Source: Parapristionchus giblindavisi (Eukaryota; Nematoda; Chromadorea; Rhabditida; Diplogasteridae). From it: a stretch of DNA of 64,000 nucleotides. The position numbers and the translations under genes are program-made. The notes beneath the pieces are model-generated. The model made no database searches, was not told the origin of the DNA, and saw nothing but the letters and a program-made list of their open reading frames with translations. Positions 1 to 15,200 of this stretch are shown here, one piece after another; within the stretch, counting starts at the first letter, position 1, and the number at the start of each line of letters is the position of its first letter. The DNA lies in NCBI GenBank assembly GCA_943737045.1, contig CALSFV010000207.1, forward strand, positions 1,827,501-1,891,500, read 5' to 3'.

Positions 1-229
1 AATAGGAAAATCTTTTTATTTTGGATAAGCTTCCTATGTTGCAAAAGAAAACCAAAGAGAAAAAGTGTACTCCACACCACACAAGACCTTATATTAAACA
101 CAAGAAATTACACAAAAAATTGTTAAATATTATATAACACATACTTCTTGTGTGCTGTAGAGTTTTGTCGCTGTGTGTACCTTATGCTGTTATGGAAAAC
201 AATGTTAGAATTTATCAAATGCCATTCAG

Positions 230-3200
230 CGACACATCAGTGGAAAATCTGAAATATCTCTCGTCCCGTCAAGCTCTCGAAGACGTCGTTCAACTCATCA
301 AACATGTCAATAGCCAGAAGAAAAAACCCCAGAAGTGGATCATCGTTGGGGGATCGTATTCTGGTCAGTTCTACACAGAGAGCAAACTTGCCCAAATATG
401 GGTAATAGATTTGCCACCTTACACTAATTGTGTTGACGATTTTCCCACGTTCGGGCAAATGGTAGCCCAAAAACCAGCGATTTACCCATATACAGGACAA
501 CTTTTGCCAGAATAAGGGCAAATCGCTGGCCAACTAACGTTACTCGGGAAATTTGATCTCTGTGTATGTTGTTTTTCTTCATCAATTCGTCTGAGGGATT
601 GCAATACTGAAGTTAGAAAATGTCAACTATACAGTCAATCAAAATCCAACTCATTTTTCCTCATCACCCACTGAGCGTACATTAAAAAGATACAAATAAT
701 CTTCTCAACAGCCAGCGTTTTTAGATCGTTTTTTTTATGTTTTCAGGTTTTAGGTATGCGTTTTTAGGTCGTTTTTTACGTTGTGGTGGCCGCTGGGTCA
801 GATCGATGATTAACCGTTTTAGAATTGAATATTCAGGAGCGATGGCAGCATGGGGTCGGACACATTATTCGCTAACCTATATACTTTATAAATATTTACA
901 TTTATAGCGACACCCCCCCCCCCCTCCCAATTTGAAACTCTCCGCTCTGGCCACACTCTCTGGCTTTCTTTGTCAACGAGAGAGTATTTCCAAATCGGAG
1001 GCTAAAATTAGCTTGGGGTGTGTCTTTAAAGTGCATGCAAAAGTATGCATGTACATCTGTTAATCTTATTAATTGAATTACGTACAGGCGCCATGGCAGC
1101 ATGGGCTCGTCTTCTCTATCCCGATCTGATCCAAGGAGCCATTGCTTCGTCTGGTCCTGTCCTCGCGCAAGTCGATTTCTATGGTGGGTCAATTATTTTA
1201 TTTATTTATTTATTTATCATACTTCAAAAATATGTGACAACATGTGAACAACAATGTAATATATTATAATAAGGAGAGTAGATGATGGGACATGGGAAGG
1301 GGGTAGGAGGATGAGAGAAGGGGGGGGGGGTTATCGCAATGGTTCGCCAACTGAAGTCCATTGCCTCTTTGACTTAGAAAAGAGTATCCCTTCAAATATT
1401 GCGAAACAATTTCGATGCTGTATTTAAAGGATATCTGCAAGTGGTCGAGAAGGACATCAAAGCTGAAGGAGAAGCTTGCTACAACATTGTGAGTTTTTTT
1501 CGGCTTTTTCAGTGAATTCGAGAAAATATGGAACTTATCGGACAGTGCCTAATGGTCCCTGCCCCGTTCGAGCTAGAGCTAGAGCTAGTCACGGTAACCA
1601 AAACCTTATGTCCAACGTCATTTTCAGGTTTCGCAAGGATTCAGCGATGCTCGTGACCTTTTCAACAGCGAAGAGGGTCGAGAAAAATTGACCAGTACCT
1701 TCAAGTTAGCACTTTGAAAGTTTTTCAGCAAACAATTTTTTTAAACCTTACCGAATTTCCATGTTTTCTAATGCTTAATGTATACTAGCTCGCAGTGTCA
1801 CATGAATTAAATAACTAAGAGAACTAGAACTAGAGCAAGAGCTAGAGCTAGAGCCAGAGCTATAATTAGAGCGAGAGATGGAGCTAGAGCTATTATTAGG
1901 GCTAGAGCTAGCGCTAGAGCTAGAGCTAGAGCTAGAGCTAGACCTGGACCTCGACCTGCAGCTAGAGCTAAAGCTGACTACGCTGTTCAGGATCTACCCG
2001 GAGCTGTCTTCGTTAGATGTCATCACCGACAACGACATAGCCACATTCTTCTCTTATCTTGCCGTACGTACTAAATTTGTTTTAAAGATCGATCAGATTA
2101 TATTATTCCTCGAATAATATTTTTAAAATTGAGTCAAATTTACATATATATATTATTTAATTAAATATTGGCTGGAACGAAATTTTAGAGGCTCACTCCG
2201 AGCTATTTTGTAAATCTCCGATCTGGCAATGCTCGCTCGCTTTCTTTGTCTGCGAGAGAGTGCTTCCAGAGTCGAGATTAAAATTACTCCCGAGGAGAGC
2301 GTTTAATTTGATGAATGTTCAGAACGATTTTATGCTCGGCGCCCAGTACGGTTCACCTCCAATCAAATCACTATGCAAGGTAAAAGTGGATCCAATCATA
2401 TTATGATATTATTATTAATATTTTTTTATATATTATTAATATTATTTATTAATTTTTTTAACGTTCACTCAAAAATCTCACACTTGAAATTGGCTAACAC
2501 TTGCAAATGATATACGATCAATATTTTCAGAACAATCCCTTTATGTCATTCCATTTTCCTATTACGTATAATAATATATTTATCGCATCTTGGAGAAAAG
2601 AGACGAGGGATTTTTTCATAAACAATTAAAATACATATTAAAACAAGAAGTAGCGACGATATAGGTGCAATTACTGGATTGCAACCTTTATAGAATTACT
2701 AAACACTTGAGGAGAGATTGATGTGAGATTGTGATTGTATAATATAAAGGAATAAAAAAAATAAAGAATAAGAATAAGATGACAACTCTACACAGAGATT
2801 AAATTTATCCGAATAACGTTAGTTGGCGAGCGATTTGCCCGTATTCTGGCAAATGTTAGTCCGTATATATGTAAACGCTGGTTTTTGGGCTACCATTTGC
2901 CCGAATGTGAGCAAATAGTGTACACAAATAGTGTAAGTTGGTAAATCTATTGCCCGTATTTGGGCAAGTTTGCTGTCTCTGTAGTCCTTATTTGATTATG
3001 TGGACCTACCTTTTTTTCAGTTGCTCACCCAGGACCCAACCAAAACACCATTGGATGCACTTGCTCAACTCATTCTAGGAGAGGTTCGTTTTTATATTTT
3101 CATAATGATTTTTTCATAATAATATTTTTCTCCTTACGTGACGCGCGTCATATACAATACATTTATTAGGGGCAGGGGGAATTTGCTTGCAATTTCTTAT

Positions 3201-6200
3201 TCTATCGTCTCCGAGAGATATTATTCTCCCATTCACGAAAGCGATCGAACCGAAACTTGTTGATTGAAGTACAAAACCCACGAAAACGTTCCACTATCGT
3301 CTATTATGCCTGCTTGAGAGCACTAAGTATATGCTAGAATGTTTTGTTAATTTTCGCATCTTACGTCTTGTTAGATATACAGTACAGCCCGATCTCCTTT
3401 TGTACACGAGTAACACTGCGGCGCGCAGAGGCGCTCATTTGCGCTCATCATTTATTTCTGCGGGTACTGAATACTTTTCGATTCTCAAAGTCTTAATCAT
3501 GAGTTTCCGTTATGAAAAGTTGTTTTAATGACTAAAGAAACTGAAACAAAATTTGTATTAATGAGAAAAAGCAATTAAAAGACAAATCACACTGGTCCGA
3601 AAACGATGGGTAATTATTTACTGGAAAGGTAATATCACGAATCGATCGCACGATCGCCGTAAGACATTTTTCGAAATTTACAGTACCCATCATTTTGAGA
3701 CTAGTGTGATTTGCCTTTTAATTGTTTTTTCTCATTAATAGAAATTTTGTTTCAGTTTTTTTAGTCATTAAAACAACTTTTCATGACGGAAACTCATGAT
3801 TAAGACTTTGAGAATCGAAAAGTATTCAGTACCCGCAGAAATAAATGATGAGTGCAAATGAGCGCCTCTGCGCGCCGCAGTGTTACTCGTGTACAAAAGG
3901 AGATCGGGCTGTACTGTATAGCCTCTAGTTCAAATATGGAGCGTTTGCCGTCAGTATATTTCCTTCTTTTACAATCATTCTACCATTTTGCAGATAGACA
4001 TTAGATTTGATGAGCAAATCAAATATCTGCAAGAAACGTCGTCCACGTTCACGGAAATTGGTTAGAGATTTTTAATTGTTGGAGAGTGTAATTTATTTAA
4101 CATATAAGCATGTGAGTTCATCTTCCTCCATCCATCTCAATAAATCTAGTTAAAGGTACATCCCAAGCAAATTTGAAACTCTCCGCTCTGACAACACCCT
4201 CTCGTTTTTTTTTTGTTTATGAAAAGGGGTATCAGAGTGTAGAATATGATTAGCTTGGCTTTAGCGAAAAGAAAGCGGGGGAAGAATTTGACGGTAGTCA
4301 AAATTGTCGCATTCAAACTGACGTAAATGAAATAACTGACGTAAATTTGGTATTTGTTCTTCAGCCAACACACGTGCATGGCTCTACCAGACCTGTACCG
4401 AGTTCGGATACTTCCAAACGACCGATAGAGGATCAAATATCTTCCATGATAGTCAACCGATAAGGTGGGTGAGAGTCAAATCATTTATCATCGAAATTTC
4501 TTTTAAACCACACTTTTGCACTTTAGATTCACTATGATCTATAATATTATAATTTTTCTATTTGCCGTTTCCTGTCGGAAACGCGGAAATGAAGACTCTC
4601 TTTCCGACAGACACATGTCCATTAAACAGCTCTCCCTGAGTTTTTTTAAATTAGATTAGTTTGTATTTGACAAGGTTTCACTCCCTTTAAAGGCACACAC
4701 CGCTTATTTTACTCTATACTCTGGCAACGCTCTTTTGTAAACTAAGAAGCATACGGAGTTTCAAATTAGTTCGGGGTGTGTCTTTAACGCCCTTTCTCTC
4801 ACGTCATTTGAACGATTGGAGGACGGTGACATTTATCTTTGATATCCTTATAATGATGACAATTACTTAAAACGTCATAAATTCCAAAGTTCAAACGATT
4901 GTCGATTTCAGCACATTCTATGCGTACTGTAGCGAACTGTTCGGTATCGATCCTAACACTGTTCAGAAGAATATCGATGCGACTAATGACTTTTACGGAG
5001 CCAGAGATTATTATGCGGTAGGTCATATCATAATTGTATCAACGTGCGCATGCACGAAAGGAGAGACACGAAAATATGAGAAGTGAAAGGGTTTGAAATC
5101 TAAAGGTCTAAATCTAAAGGATGTATTCACGAATGGGTCAGGGTGGAAATTCTTTTTTTTTGTTCGTGGGTTGTTTACATTGACGCCGCATCTAGCAAAA
5201 AATATATTCTAGGGAACCAACGTGATCTTCACTCACGGAACCCAAGATCCATGGACCTACTTAACCAAGCAGAAGGATCCTCAACACTGGAGTGTAGTCA
5301 TTGCTGAAGTAGAAGGTGAGAAACATCGTCTTATAACATGCAAGGGACAGAATTGGAAGATATTTTCGTGAATGGTTCTTCTCGGGGGATCGAACTTTGC
5401 TGCCATCCAACAGCTCCGGTTGATAGACCAGGCTCTTATCAACTAGTCCCATTTTAGGAGGAACACACTGCAGTGATCTTGAGCCTGATAACCCTTCCAT
5501 TCCTTCGGTAACTAGATCACTGTCATTAAAATTTATTGATTAATCGATGATTTGCAGCGCAAGCAGATCCAAGCTCTCACTATGGAGCTTATCGGACAAT
5601 GGCTCAATGGTCCATTCCCCGTTCCTGATCATGGTAATCATTTTCCCCACGGTTTTTGCATTCTTACATTTGACTTAACGCCGTCACATAAACGTGCTAT
5701 TCGTAAGTTTCGTAGTGTGCTGGGTCCCAAGTGGAAAACAATAATGATACGTGAAATTACTGTAAATGGTTACGGTAGTCAACTTTTATTGAACGTTCGT
5801 TGCGTTAGCTTCTTACCGTATCCCGTATTGACACTCAGTGTTTTCCACCTAAGATCCACAATCAATTCATAAATTATCGAAATTGTAACTGTAATCTTTA
5901 GTGGCCATAACCGACAACGTTGGCTCTCGCCCCCAGTTCTTCTCTCAATACGTTGCGGTTCCAGACGAAGCCTCATGGTCCAGTGTTCCCATCGCTGATG
6001 TGGTTAGCAAAACCTGTTTTGGAATTATTTTTTTAATTTCAATTTGCAGTCTCAATCTCGTCCTATCATCCCGAAAGGGACGAAATACACACAAGAAAAG
6101 GCTGACATGGTATGCATATTATTCTAATGCTACATTTATTACATTTGTGGGAGCTACTTCCTGTCACGTGTTGTGGACACGTCCACGTCCGTTATGAATT

Positions 6201-9200
6201 TTATTTTTTTAACTTATAAGAGACAACAAAATTTTAAATAGCGTCAAATTCTACTCATGCATTTCCTGAAATATCAATAAATAGAAGCATGTACACAGTT
6301 AGAAGTAGGAATATTTATTAATATTGATAGATTGCTCGTGCTGCCGAAAGAAAACGTACCACGGGATGGAATCAGTTCACGGGCAAAGGAAAGCATGTGC
6401 TACTTCCGCCACCTCCGCAGCAGGTACACTAGTGTTCCGCATTCGTGCAATAGTCGTGCAATTCGTGCAATCGTTGCATCATTTTCAGTCATCTGTGACA
6501 TTTAGCGGTCGCTATTTTAATGCTTTTCTTTGTTAGATAAATGCAAATTCCAATAAAGCATTAAAAATAGCGACCGCTAAATGTCACTGATGACTGAAAA
6601 TGATGCAACGATTGCACGAATTGCACGACTATTGCACGAATGCTGAACACTAAGGTACACTCACAGCGAATTATCGTAGGACGGTCGATTTGCAACTTAA
6701 ATTTGCTCAAATATGAGACAGTTGCTCTCTCACATCTGAGAAACACTGTGCTGCACATCGATACTTGAAAGAAATTGTCGCATCTTTGAGAAACTTGTCT
6801 TCTGAGACAATTCGCTGTGTTTCCTGTATCATTATCAATCGATATTTTCAGCGAGATTCAGATTTCCTGTCAGTAGACAAGAAATACTTTACCCAACGTT
6901 GGGACCATTTCAACACCAATGATGAGCGGACTTTCCAGCAGGTATGATACATCGTGTTAGAACTTGTACAGCATTTCGAGAGCGGTCATGGTGTGACTGA
7001 TGAAAAAGTAGACACAAAAGTGAGAGCCGGATGTCAGACGATGAGAGAACACGGTGCTGCACCACCGTCGGTGCACCATGCCGTAAGTTTTGAATGAGCG
7101 CTCTCTTTGTGTTGGAGAAACAATGTTCATACACTAGCATCGTAAGGTATTTTTTCCTACTGGTCTCCCACCTCGATCCCCAGTGGGGGAACATCAAAGA
7201 TGCTGACAGAGATCCACTGGGAAAAACGCCGGGAGACCACTTGGAAGAACTTTTCCTAGTAGTCCCCCAACAGACATGGCCTATGGTTATCCCATGGGAT
7301 AGACCCACCCGCAAAATTGGACCATAAATTGACGATTTTCTTGAAATTTTCACGATTTTTCGGTTTTTATCTCAAAATCGGGTTACCCACACGCGTTTTT
7401 GACGCAAAATTTAGGTACCCACACGCACTTGAAGGACCTGGGATATTGATAGACCATCACTGTCCCCCAACCTTTTCCCAGTGGCCCCCTGTCGGCATCT
7501 TTGATGTTTTCTCCATTGGGGATCAAACTGGGGGACCAGTGGGAAACACTGGGGCCTCACTGGGAAATAAAAACCAGTGAACATCATTGTCATACAATGT
7601 CAACTTTATCTGTTTCCATGATCATATTAGAATAATTCTGCAGAAATACTACGTCAACACGGTCTATGGATCACCTGATGGACCCAACTTTCTGATGATC
7701 GGAGGAGAAGGTATTCTAAATTAATTAAATATTAAATGTTCAATTGATTTATGAAAATATTTTCGAATTATCAAAATTTTCCTTCAGGACCGGAGTCTTC
7801 TTATTGGGCATCCGACCCCGACGTTGCCTGGATGACCTACGCCAAGGAGGTTTATTGAATATTTTTTATATGGTTTTCATATTTATTCAATCTTCATTTC
7901 AAATGTTTTCACATATTTATTGGATGTATGATAAATAAATAAATAAATAATTAAATATTCATTTACAGGTCAAAGCCAACGTCTACATCCTGGAACATCG
8001 ATATTATGGAGAGAGTAAACTCGGGTAAGGTCCACAATATACGGCGATACTACGTGAAACTCTAAAGCAAATTACGAAAGATTTTTAAAAACTTTAAAAA
8101 AAATTTTTTCAGAACTAACGATCTACAGTACCTCACATCCGCTCAAATGTTATATGACGTAGCTCAATTCATCGAAAGCTTGAACAGAGATAATCATTTG
8201 ACTGGACCCTGGATATCTTTCGGTGGATCCTATCCTGGTAAGTGAAAATAAGCATTTCTATCTATGTCGAGAGTAATCTGTGATTCATTATACTTGCTTT
8301 ATAAATCTGTATTGTTTCATGCTGAGCATGTCGATAAATATAAATATATATCCATAGATATTGTTAATCATCCTTTTCCAGGTGCCCTTGCAGCGTGGTC
8401 TCGCGAATGGTTCCCTGAGCTGATTCTCGGAGCCGTTGGGTCCTCCGGTCCCGTTCAAGCCAAGACCGACTTCTTCGGTAATTAGAAGTAACTTTTATGC
8501 TTACAAAATAATGAAAATTTCAGAATATCTCCAAGTGGTAGAAAAGGTTCTAACAGCAAGCTCTCAAGCATGCGCTGACCGTATTTCCGAGGCTTTTGAG
8601 AAAGTTCGAGTACTCACTCAGTCTCCTGAAGGAAGAGCTAATCTCACTGAAACTTTCAGGTAAACTTTCAGTTCAAAGATCAAAGATCAAAGATCAAGGA
8701 GTAAAACCAAAAACATTTAGTATCGTCCCTCCATGGAACAACCCTGATGAAGTTATTCCTCAGATCAATATTCAGAATGTTTTCTCATATCTGACAGGAA
8801 CATTCATGGGAGTGGTTCAGTACAATGATTTCGATGAAAATGTAAGCGTTCATTTCAAAATTTAATTTGAATTTAATTTATCAAACATCAAAAAAAGATA
8901 CGACAACATTTGAAGAACGAGTAAATGAAAATGTGCAAAATCTCGGGCTAAATATGATAATTGTGATTGATTTTGATTTTTTGATTGTGATTTTGTGACT
9001 GATGTGATTTTGTGATGTGAATTGTGAGGCCGTTTGCGTAAGACTCGACCAAAATATGTGAAATCTGGCACAGTCAAAAAATCAAAATGTGGGTATCGGG
9101 GTTCTCAAGGGTGCTGTTGACAATGATCATGTTCATTTTGCACCTAGAGCCACCGTTGAGGCCAGACGACGTCGCGTTGAAATCGCTTTCTTATTGAGCT

Positions 9201-12200
9201 TATAAAATTCACTTGTTTTATTCGTAGAAGAGACTTTCTTGTTTTGCATGGTTCAGAATCTCTTTTACATATCATATAGCGCGCGGCGAAGGTCAGCCGG
9301 GTTAGAGAGATGCAGCGGAGAGACAATCGAGAGGCGGGGCGAGATCTAGCCTTTGAGCGACTTCCGTTCTTTAGCGCACAGTGTCATTTTCTTATGCAAT
9401 TACATTTTATAGGGACAATTCCAAATTTACGTCAGTTACTTCATTTACGTCAGTTTGAATGCGACAATTTTGACTATCGTCAAATTCTTCCCCCACTTTC
9501 TTTTCGCTAAAGCCAAGCTAATCATATTCTACACTCTGACACCCCTTTTCATAAACAACAAAAAAAAACGAGAGAGTGTTGTCAGAGCGGAGAGTTTCAA
9601 ATCGGCTCTGGATGTGCCTTTAACTAGATTTATTGAGATGGATGGAGGAAGATGAACTCACATGCTTATATGCTAAATAAATTACACTCTATTCCAACAA
9701 TTAAAAATCTCTAACCAATTTCCGTGAACGTGGACGACGTTTCTTGCAGATATTTGATTTGCTCATCAAATCTAATGTCTATCTGCAAAATGGTAGAATG
9801 ATTGTAAAAGAAGGAAATATACTGACGGCAAACGCTCCATATTTGAACTAGAGGCTATACAGTACAGCCCGATCTCCTTTTGTACACGAGTAACACTGCG
9901 GCGCGCACACTGACGGCAAACTCTCTCATATTTGAGATATTGGTTATCTAATAAGGGAAGGGTACTTGGTCGTGTGTCTGAAAATCTAACAAAATGTGTA
10001 TGGTTGGAAAGAGGACAAAATTCTAAGACTTTTTGGTCTTTTCGTTTTGTCGCCTCGGACTTCCTAAGGACCGAAAATCGATTTTGAAAAAGAGCAATTC
10101 CATGGGTGAAATTTCAAGGGTCCAATGGCAGAGATATCTATTAGATACCTCATTTCGCCCTTGCATTCCTTTCTCAAGCAACACGTGGCGCAGTAGGTAA
10201 GAGGCGTACATTTTATACGCACAATGGTCATTTCTCCTCACCAGATGGTGCTAAAATTTTCAGAATGTGCACCAAGGGGCAGAATTCGATGGCAATCACG
10301 CCTGTCCAATTCATTTTTCATGAAAAGGTTTCAGAAATTTTCAAAATTGAAATTTCTCTCAAAGTCAAGAGTGTTTTATGCGAGATACATAGATCGGACC
10401 GGAATGGTTTGATGTTTCCATAGAAAAAATTTCAGCCAATTTGACTACCTTATTTTCGAGAAAATCAACTTTTAGTGCAGTTATTTTTCCGTTGGAGTGG
10501 AGACAACGGGCGAGAGAGTGTGGTGATACGAGAGAGCAGAGGGGCAGGTGAGGCGACCAACATGGGAAGGAAGGGGGTGGACGTGATTGTGTCTGTAAAG
10601 TCTGTAAATTTTAGCACCATCTAGTGAGGAGAAATGACTAAAAAAAGCGATTTCAACGCGACGTCGTCTGGCCTCAACGGTGTATCTAGGCGCAAAATCA
10701 ACATGACCATCGTCAACAACACCCTTGACAACCCCGATCCCCAAGTTTTGACTTTTTGGCTGTGCCGGCACTTAGTCCCGCACGCCTTAAATTTACTTGG
10801 GCTTCCCTTATTTTTTTACTATTTTTCGTAATATCAGATATTATACAGGGAGTTGATCACATTTGTGGACTAATGACAAGTACTACGGAGTACCCCGATA
10901 GTTTGGATGCATTGAGGTTTGTCTTACACACAGAAGAAATAAGTGTCACCCACGGAGCATAAGCCTGAGAAGTGTTATATTTAACATTTTTTGAGCTTGA
11001 AAATTGTTAAATATAACACTTCCTAGGTATTACAGTGGTGGCCAGAAGGATATCATATTTTGGTTTTTTGAGCATAACTTTTCTTGTAGTTAACCTATCA
11101 CCTTGAAATTTTTATATAGTGTGCTCAAACATGTTTCACAATGTGTACCGAGGCATGGGGCCGGTTTTTTCAATTTTAACGGCTTTCAGGCTACAGTATC
11201 CCTAAATGACAGTATGGCTCATTTTGAGGAAGTTACTTCTCCTTTAATTTTTAAACGTATTTATGCATTTTTTCGGGGTTTTATCGCGAATATATTTTGA
11301 AAAATCAATTAAACAAATTTATTAACAATATTCAACATGTTTACAATCAAAATAATTGATTAAACGACAGACAATATGGATAGCTCACGTGGGTGATGCC
11401 TGGGCAACAATTCAGGTTCAAATCGAATATTAAACAGGTTAATCCGAAGGCGTGTAGCGAGCAGGAGCGTACGATAGCCGTTGCTATCATGATTTCAATG
11501 ATTCGCTGCAGTGGACATAGTCCGAGTTCCTGTGCACCATGACGTTTCTGCATTCGTGATTCACCTTGGGAACAAGCTACTGAATATCATCTCAAGCCCC
11601 ATCTGGTCTACGGAAGTCAACCCGGTCGTCCGAGCCCTGGAGATTGAACTTGGACTCTTCTGGCCAGTCGACCTTTCGCTAGTCTGCGACTGTCCTTTTG
11701 AAATGAGCCTTTGCCTACTTCAGATTATTCCCTCTGTTCTTAGGAGAGATTATGGGCTTCGCACTAACAACTCTACGGTTGAGACCATTTTGTAGGTGTT
11801 GTCTACGGATGGTGCGAGTCGAAGGAGGAGTGGCACCGTACAGTGCCATTTCTTGCTAGTTGATTGTGGAGTTCGCCCGCGGGTACTCGCGTGATATTCT
11901 GATGATATTCCTGTCATCAAGGTCCTAGGTCATAGGTTAAACACCAGTCAGTGAGGGTTAACGGTTTTTGGCAGATTTGGGAACCTTTTTGATGACACGG
12001 GAGATCGTTCACTGGATTACACCAAACTGGTGTGCAGGTTCGGATTGCTTCAAACCACTCAAACCTCACGCGCAAGATATCAGGGAAGAAATATCGTACA
12101 CCTTTCGGTATTACCGCAGTATAAAAACAAAAATACAATAAATATACATTTTAAAAATCACAAGAAACAAGCAAAAAATGATGAAAAAAGTTGGCACTTT

Positions 12201-15200
12201 TGAAATTCACAATATGCCTACGATATGAATATTAATATCTAATAAATGTGAACAGTATCGATGAATGACTATAGTAGCATGCGTAAGTACTTTTTAAATG
12301 GTGAAAAAATTGTTTAAAACAACGAAAATGCGTCGCAACTTCAAGTACTCAAAATGAGGCATGTGGTCATTTTGGGATACTGTAGCCTGGAAGCCATCCA
12401 AATTGAAAAATCGGCCCCATGCCTCGGTCTACATTGTGAAACATGTTTGAGCACACTATATAAAAATTTCAAGGTGATCGGATAACTACAAGAAAAGTTA
12501 TGCTCAAAAAACCAAAATATGATATCCTTCTGGCCACCACTGTATATACGGCGGAAAATTCTTATCCTGGGTGTACGTAAATTCTCTTACAACTGTTCTA
12601 GAGCTGGGTTATATTTTGATAGCATACTCTAATTTTCGAGTAACTTACAGACCAAATACGAGAGACTTTGCCGTCAATCAATCGTTTTGATATCAAAGAT
12701 CAAAGATCAAAGATCAAGAATATAAATTATAGAGCGGCCGAAGAGTATTCATTAGGGTTCGGTGTGGACACCGGAAGCGACCCTTACGAGGATTTCGCCT
12801 ACTACAAAGATATGGCTCAATATGTCGGTAAGAGACTTACACCCACAGAAAAAAACCCTTGTCTATGAGGGAATTATTCCCTAGAAAAGTCTCTCTACGG
12901 AATTCTTCCCTTATAGATAAGGGAATTCGTCCCCTATGAGGGAATCTGTGTATCAACAAAGTGTTTATTATACGTTTATGTTGAATAAATTATAATTATT
13001 TAAAAAAAAAACCTAAATCAAAACCGAAATCGCCGTTATCGTCGGAAATCCATCTATCGCTCATCTGATATACATACCACCCCTTCTCATTATATTTGAA
13101 GGAATAAAAAATGAATAAATAAATGAATAAATAAATTAAAACATGTTGAGATAACAACCTTGACAATTTTAGATGGCCACGACCCCGCTAAATATGATGA
13201 TGGAGACCTCTCAGGTATGTCGCATCGGTACCTTTTCTTAAATATTCTAGCAACATCTTCGATTCGAGCTCTCAGCGTCCACAGTACAAAGCGAAGATTT
13301 TCAAATTAGCTTGGGGTAAATTCAATCGAAAATTTCGTTTGAGGTGTGCTATGGCTCTGGCAGACATGCAACGAGTTCGGCTACTATCAGAGTACGGACT
13401 ATGGAACGGGAATTTTCGGAACACCAACTCCAGTCAAGTAATTAATTCTCTGTGGTCAAAGAACCATAACATATTACTTCCTAATCCCAAGTGAAAGCTA
13501 GGAAATTGTGTGTGTGTGTGTTTTTTGACAAAACAATCGTGAGGAACTAGAGGCAAAGATATATCCGGGTGCCCCTTAACTTACAACTTTGTTTAACTTA
13601 ACTTAACACATTAGTTCAAAATGTGAAAGAGATGGGAATAGCGGGGCAAAAGGAATGCTGAAGGCGACTTTCCAAATCTGTGGTGCGCGCCTTGGTGTAT
13701 TTTTGCAATAATGAGACGATAGTCATTAGACAGAGCGGCGCACCTCAGACAGGTTTGGTAGCGCGGCGGAGAGTTCGACAGAGACAATCATTGGATGCCA
13801 TCGCGCACGCACATCCTCTCTAATGAATCCCACCAAACCCGTCTGGCATCCGCCGCGCCCTCTTTATATTCAATCTTTTTTCTAAAACTTCTGCCAACGG
13901 TGGAAAACGATATTTCATTGGTGCCCTGCTATTACAGAGGCTGAACTAACGTGTTAACTTTGTTAGTATCACCTAAAGAGCGAGGTAGGGAGGTCACCTT
14001 CCCGCAAACAAGAGAGCATCCGAGAATGAGGATAGAGGGCGGTGCCTTCCGATCAGCGCTGTGCATTTTTCGTTTTTCGGTTTTTTTCGTATTTTCGGGC
14101 TTTCTCGAAAAACTTTTTCGACGAAAAATTTTTCGAAAAAAAATTCGAAAAAACTCGAAAAATGTTGTAGGCAAAAAATTTCAAAAATTTAAGACAATTT
14201 AACAAAATTTTCAAATTTGGAAACAACAATTACGCTTTCACTTGAGTAAAAAATGTATATTTTATCATGTAAGCTGCTTCAATTAAGAATCACATAGTTG
14301 CAATTCTTAAATTTCCATTTTATCGATATTAAAATTTAGCGAATTGATGTTTTCGAAGGAGAAAACTTTGTTTTAACTTTTTTTCGAATTTTTCGGATTT
14401 TCGAAAAAAAAATTCGAAAATTTTCGTTTTTCGATTTTTTTTTGAAATATTTTTTTCGCACAGCCCTGCTGCCGATCACTCTCCTCACTCTCTCTCTCTC
14501 TCTCCTCTCCCTCGCCTAGATTTCCTTAATCTACGAATCTAGAACAAAGATCAAAGATCAAAGACCAAAGACCAATTCAGTTTCGACATCCTTATGTGCG
14601 AGGAAGTCTTCGGTCTCGGTATGGACCATGTTGAGTATGGAGTATCTCGATCACTCTATCAATATGGTGGTAGATCAAAGTATTCTGTAAGTTACTCATT
14701 ATTATGATATCATAGTCAGATTCGTTCAGCGCTAATGAGAAATTTTGCAGCAATCATGATGAATGTTATATAAACATTGTTACAGTTTGTCTTTTTTTCT
14801 TTGTTCTGTTTCCAAAAATGCTAACGAAATGAAAGTTGTGAACTGTTTGTTTTCTGTCTATCTTCCGTATTACTCACTGGAACACCGGAAATCTGATAGC
14901 TATCGATAAATATCCCCTGTCCCCTTCCCCAAGTCCTTTATATTGCTATTATTATTTCTCTTAATGTCTCTCTGTATTTGCTGTCGCACCTGTCACGCGT
15001 GCATCAAATAGATAAATAAATAAAATACTTTGTATTCTAGCCTTGCCCGACCTTATGAGAGACTTTCTGGCTCAAGCGACATTCTCTTGGCACTTGGCCA
15101 AAAAGTGATATGAACCTATCGGGCCCAAACCGTGCACAGTTGTAGTATGGGCTGACACAAGCTCACAGACGGAGTTTGGGTTCGTCATATCTGCACCCTC

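Noticed and set aside
7094..7580. Small reading frames between exons at 6941 and 7644
   Set aside because: They fall in an inverted repeat in an intron; no splice continuity or protein features.
13932..14202. Overlapping basic frames (FRKIFRRK-like)
   Set aside because: Translation of TTTTTCGAAAA palindromes of a hAT-type element.
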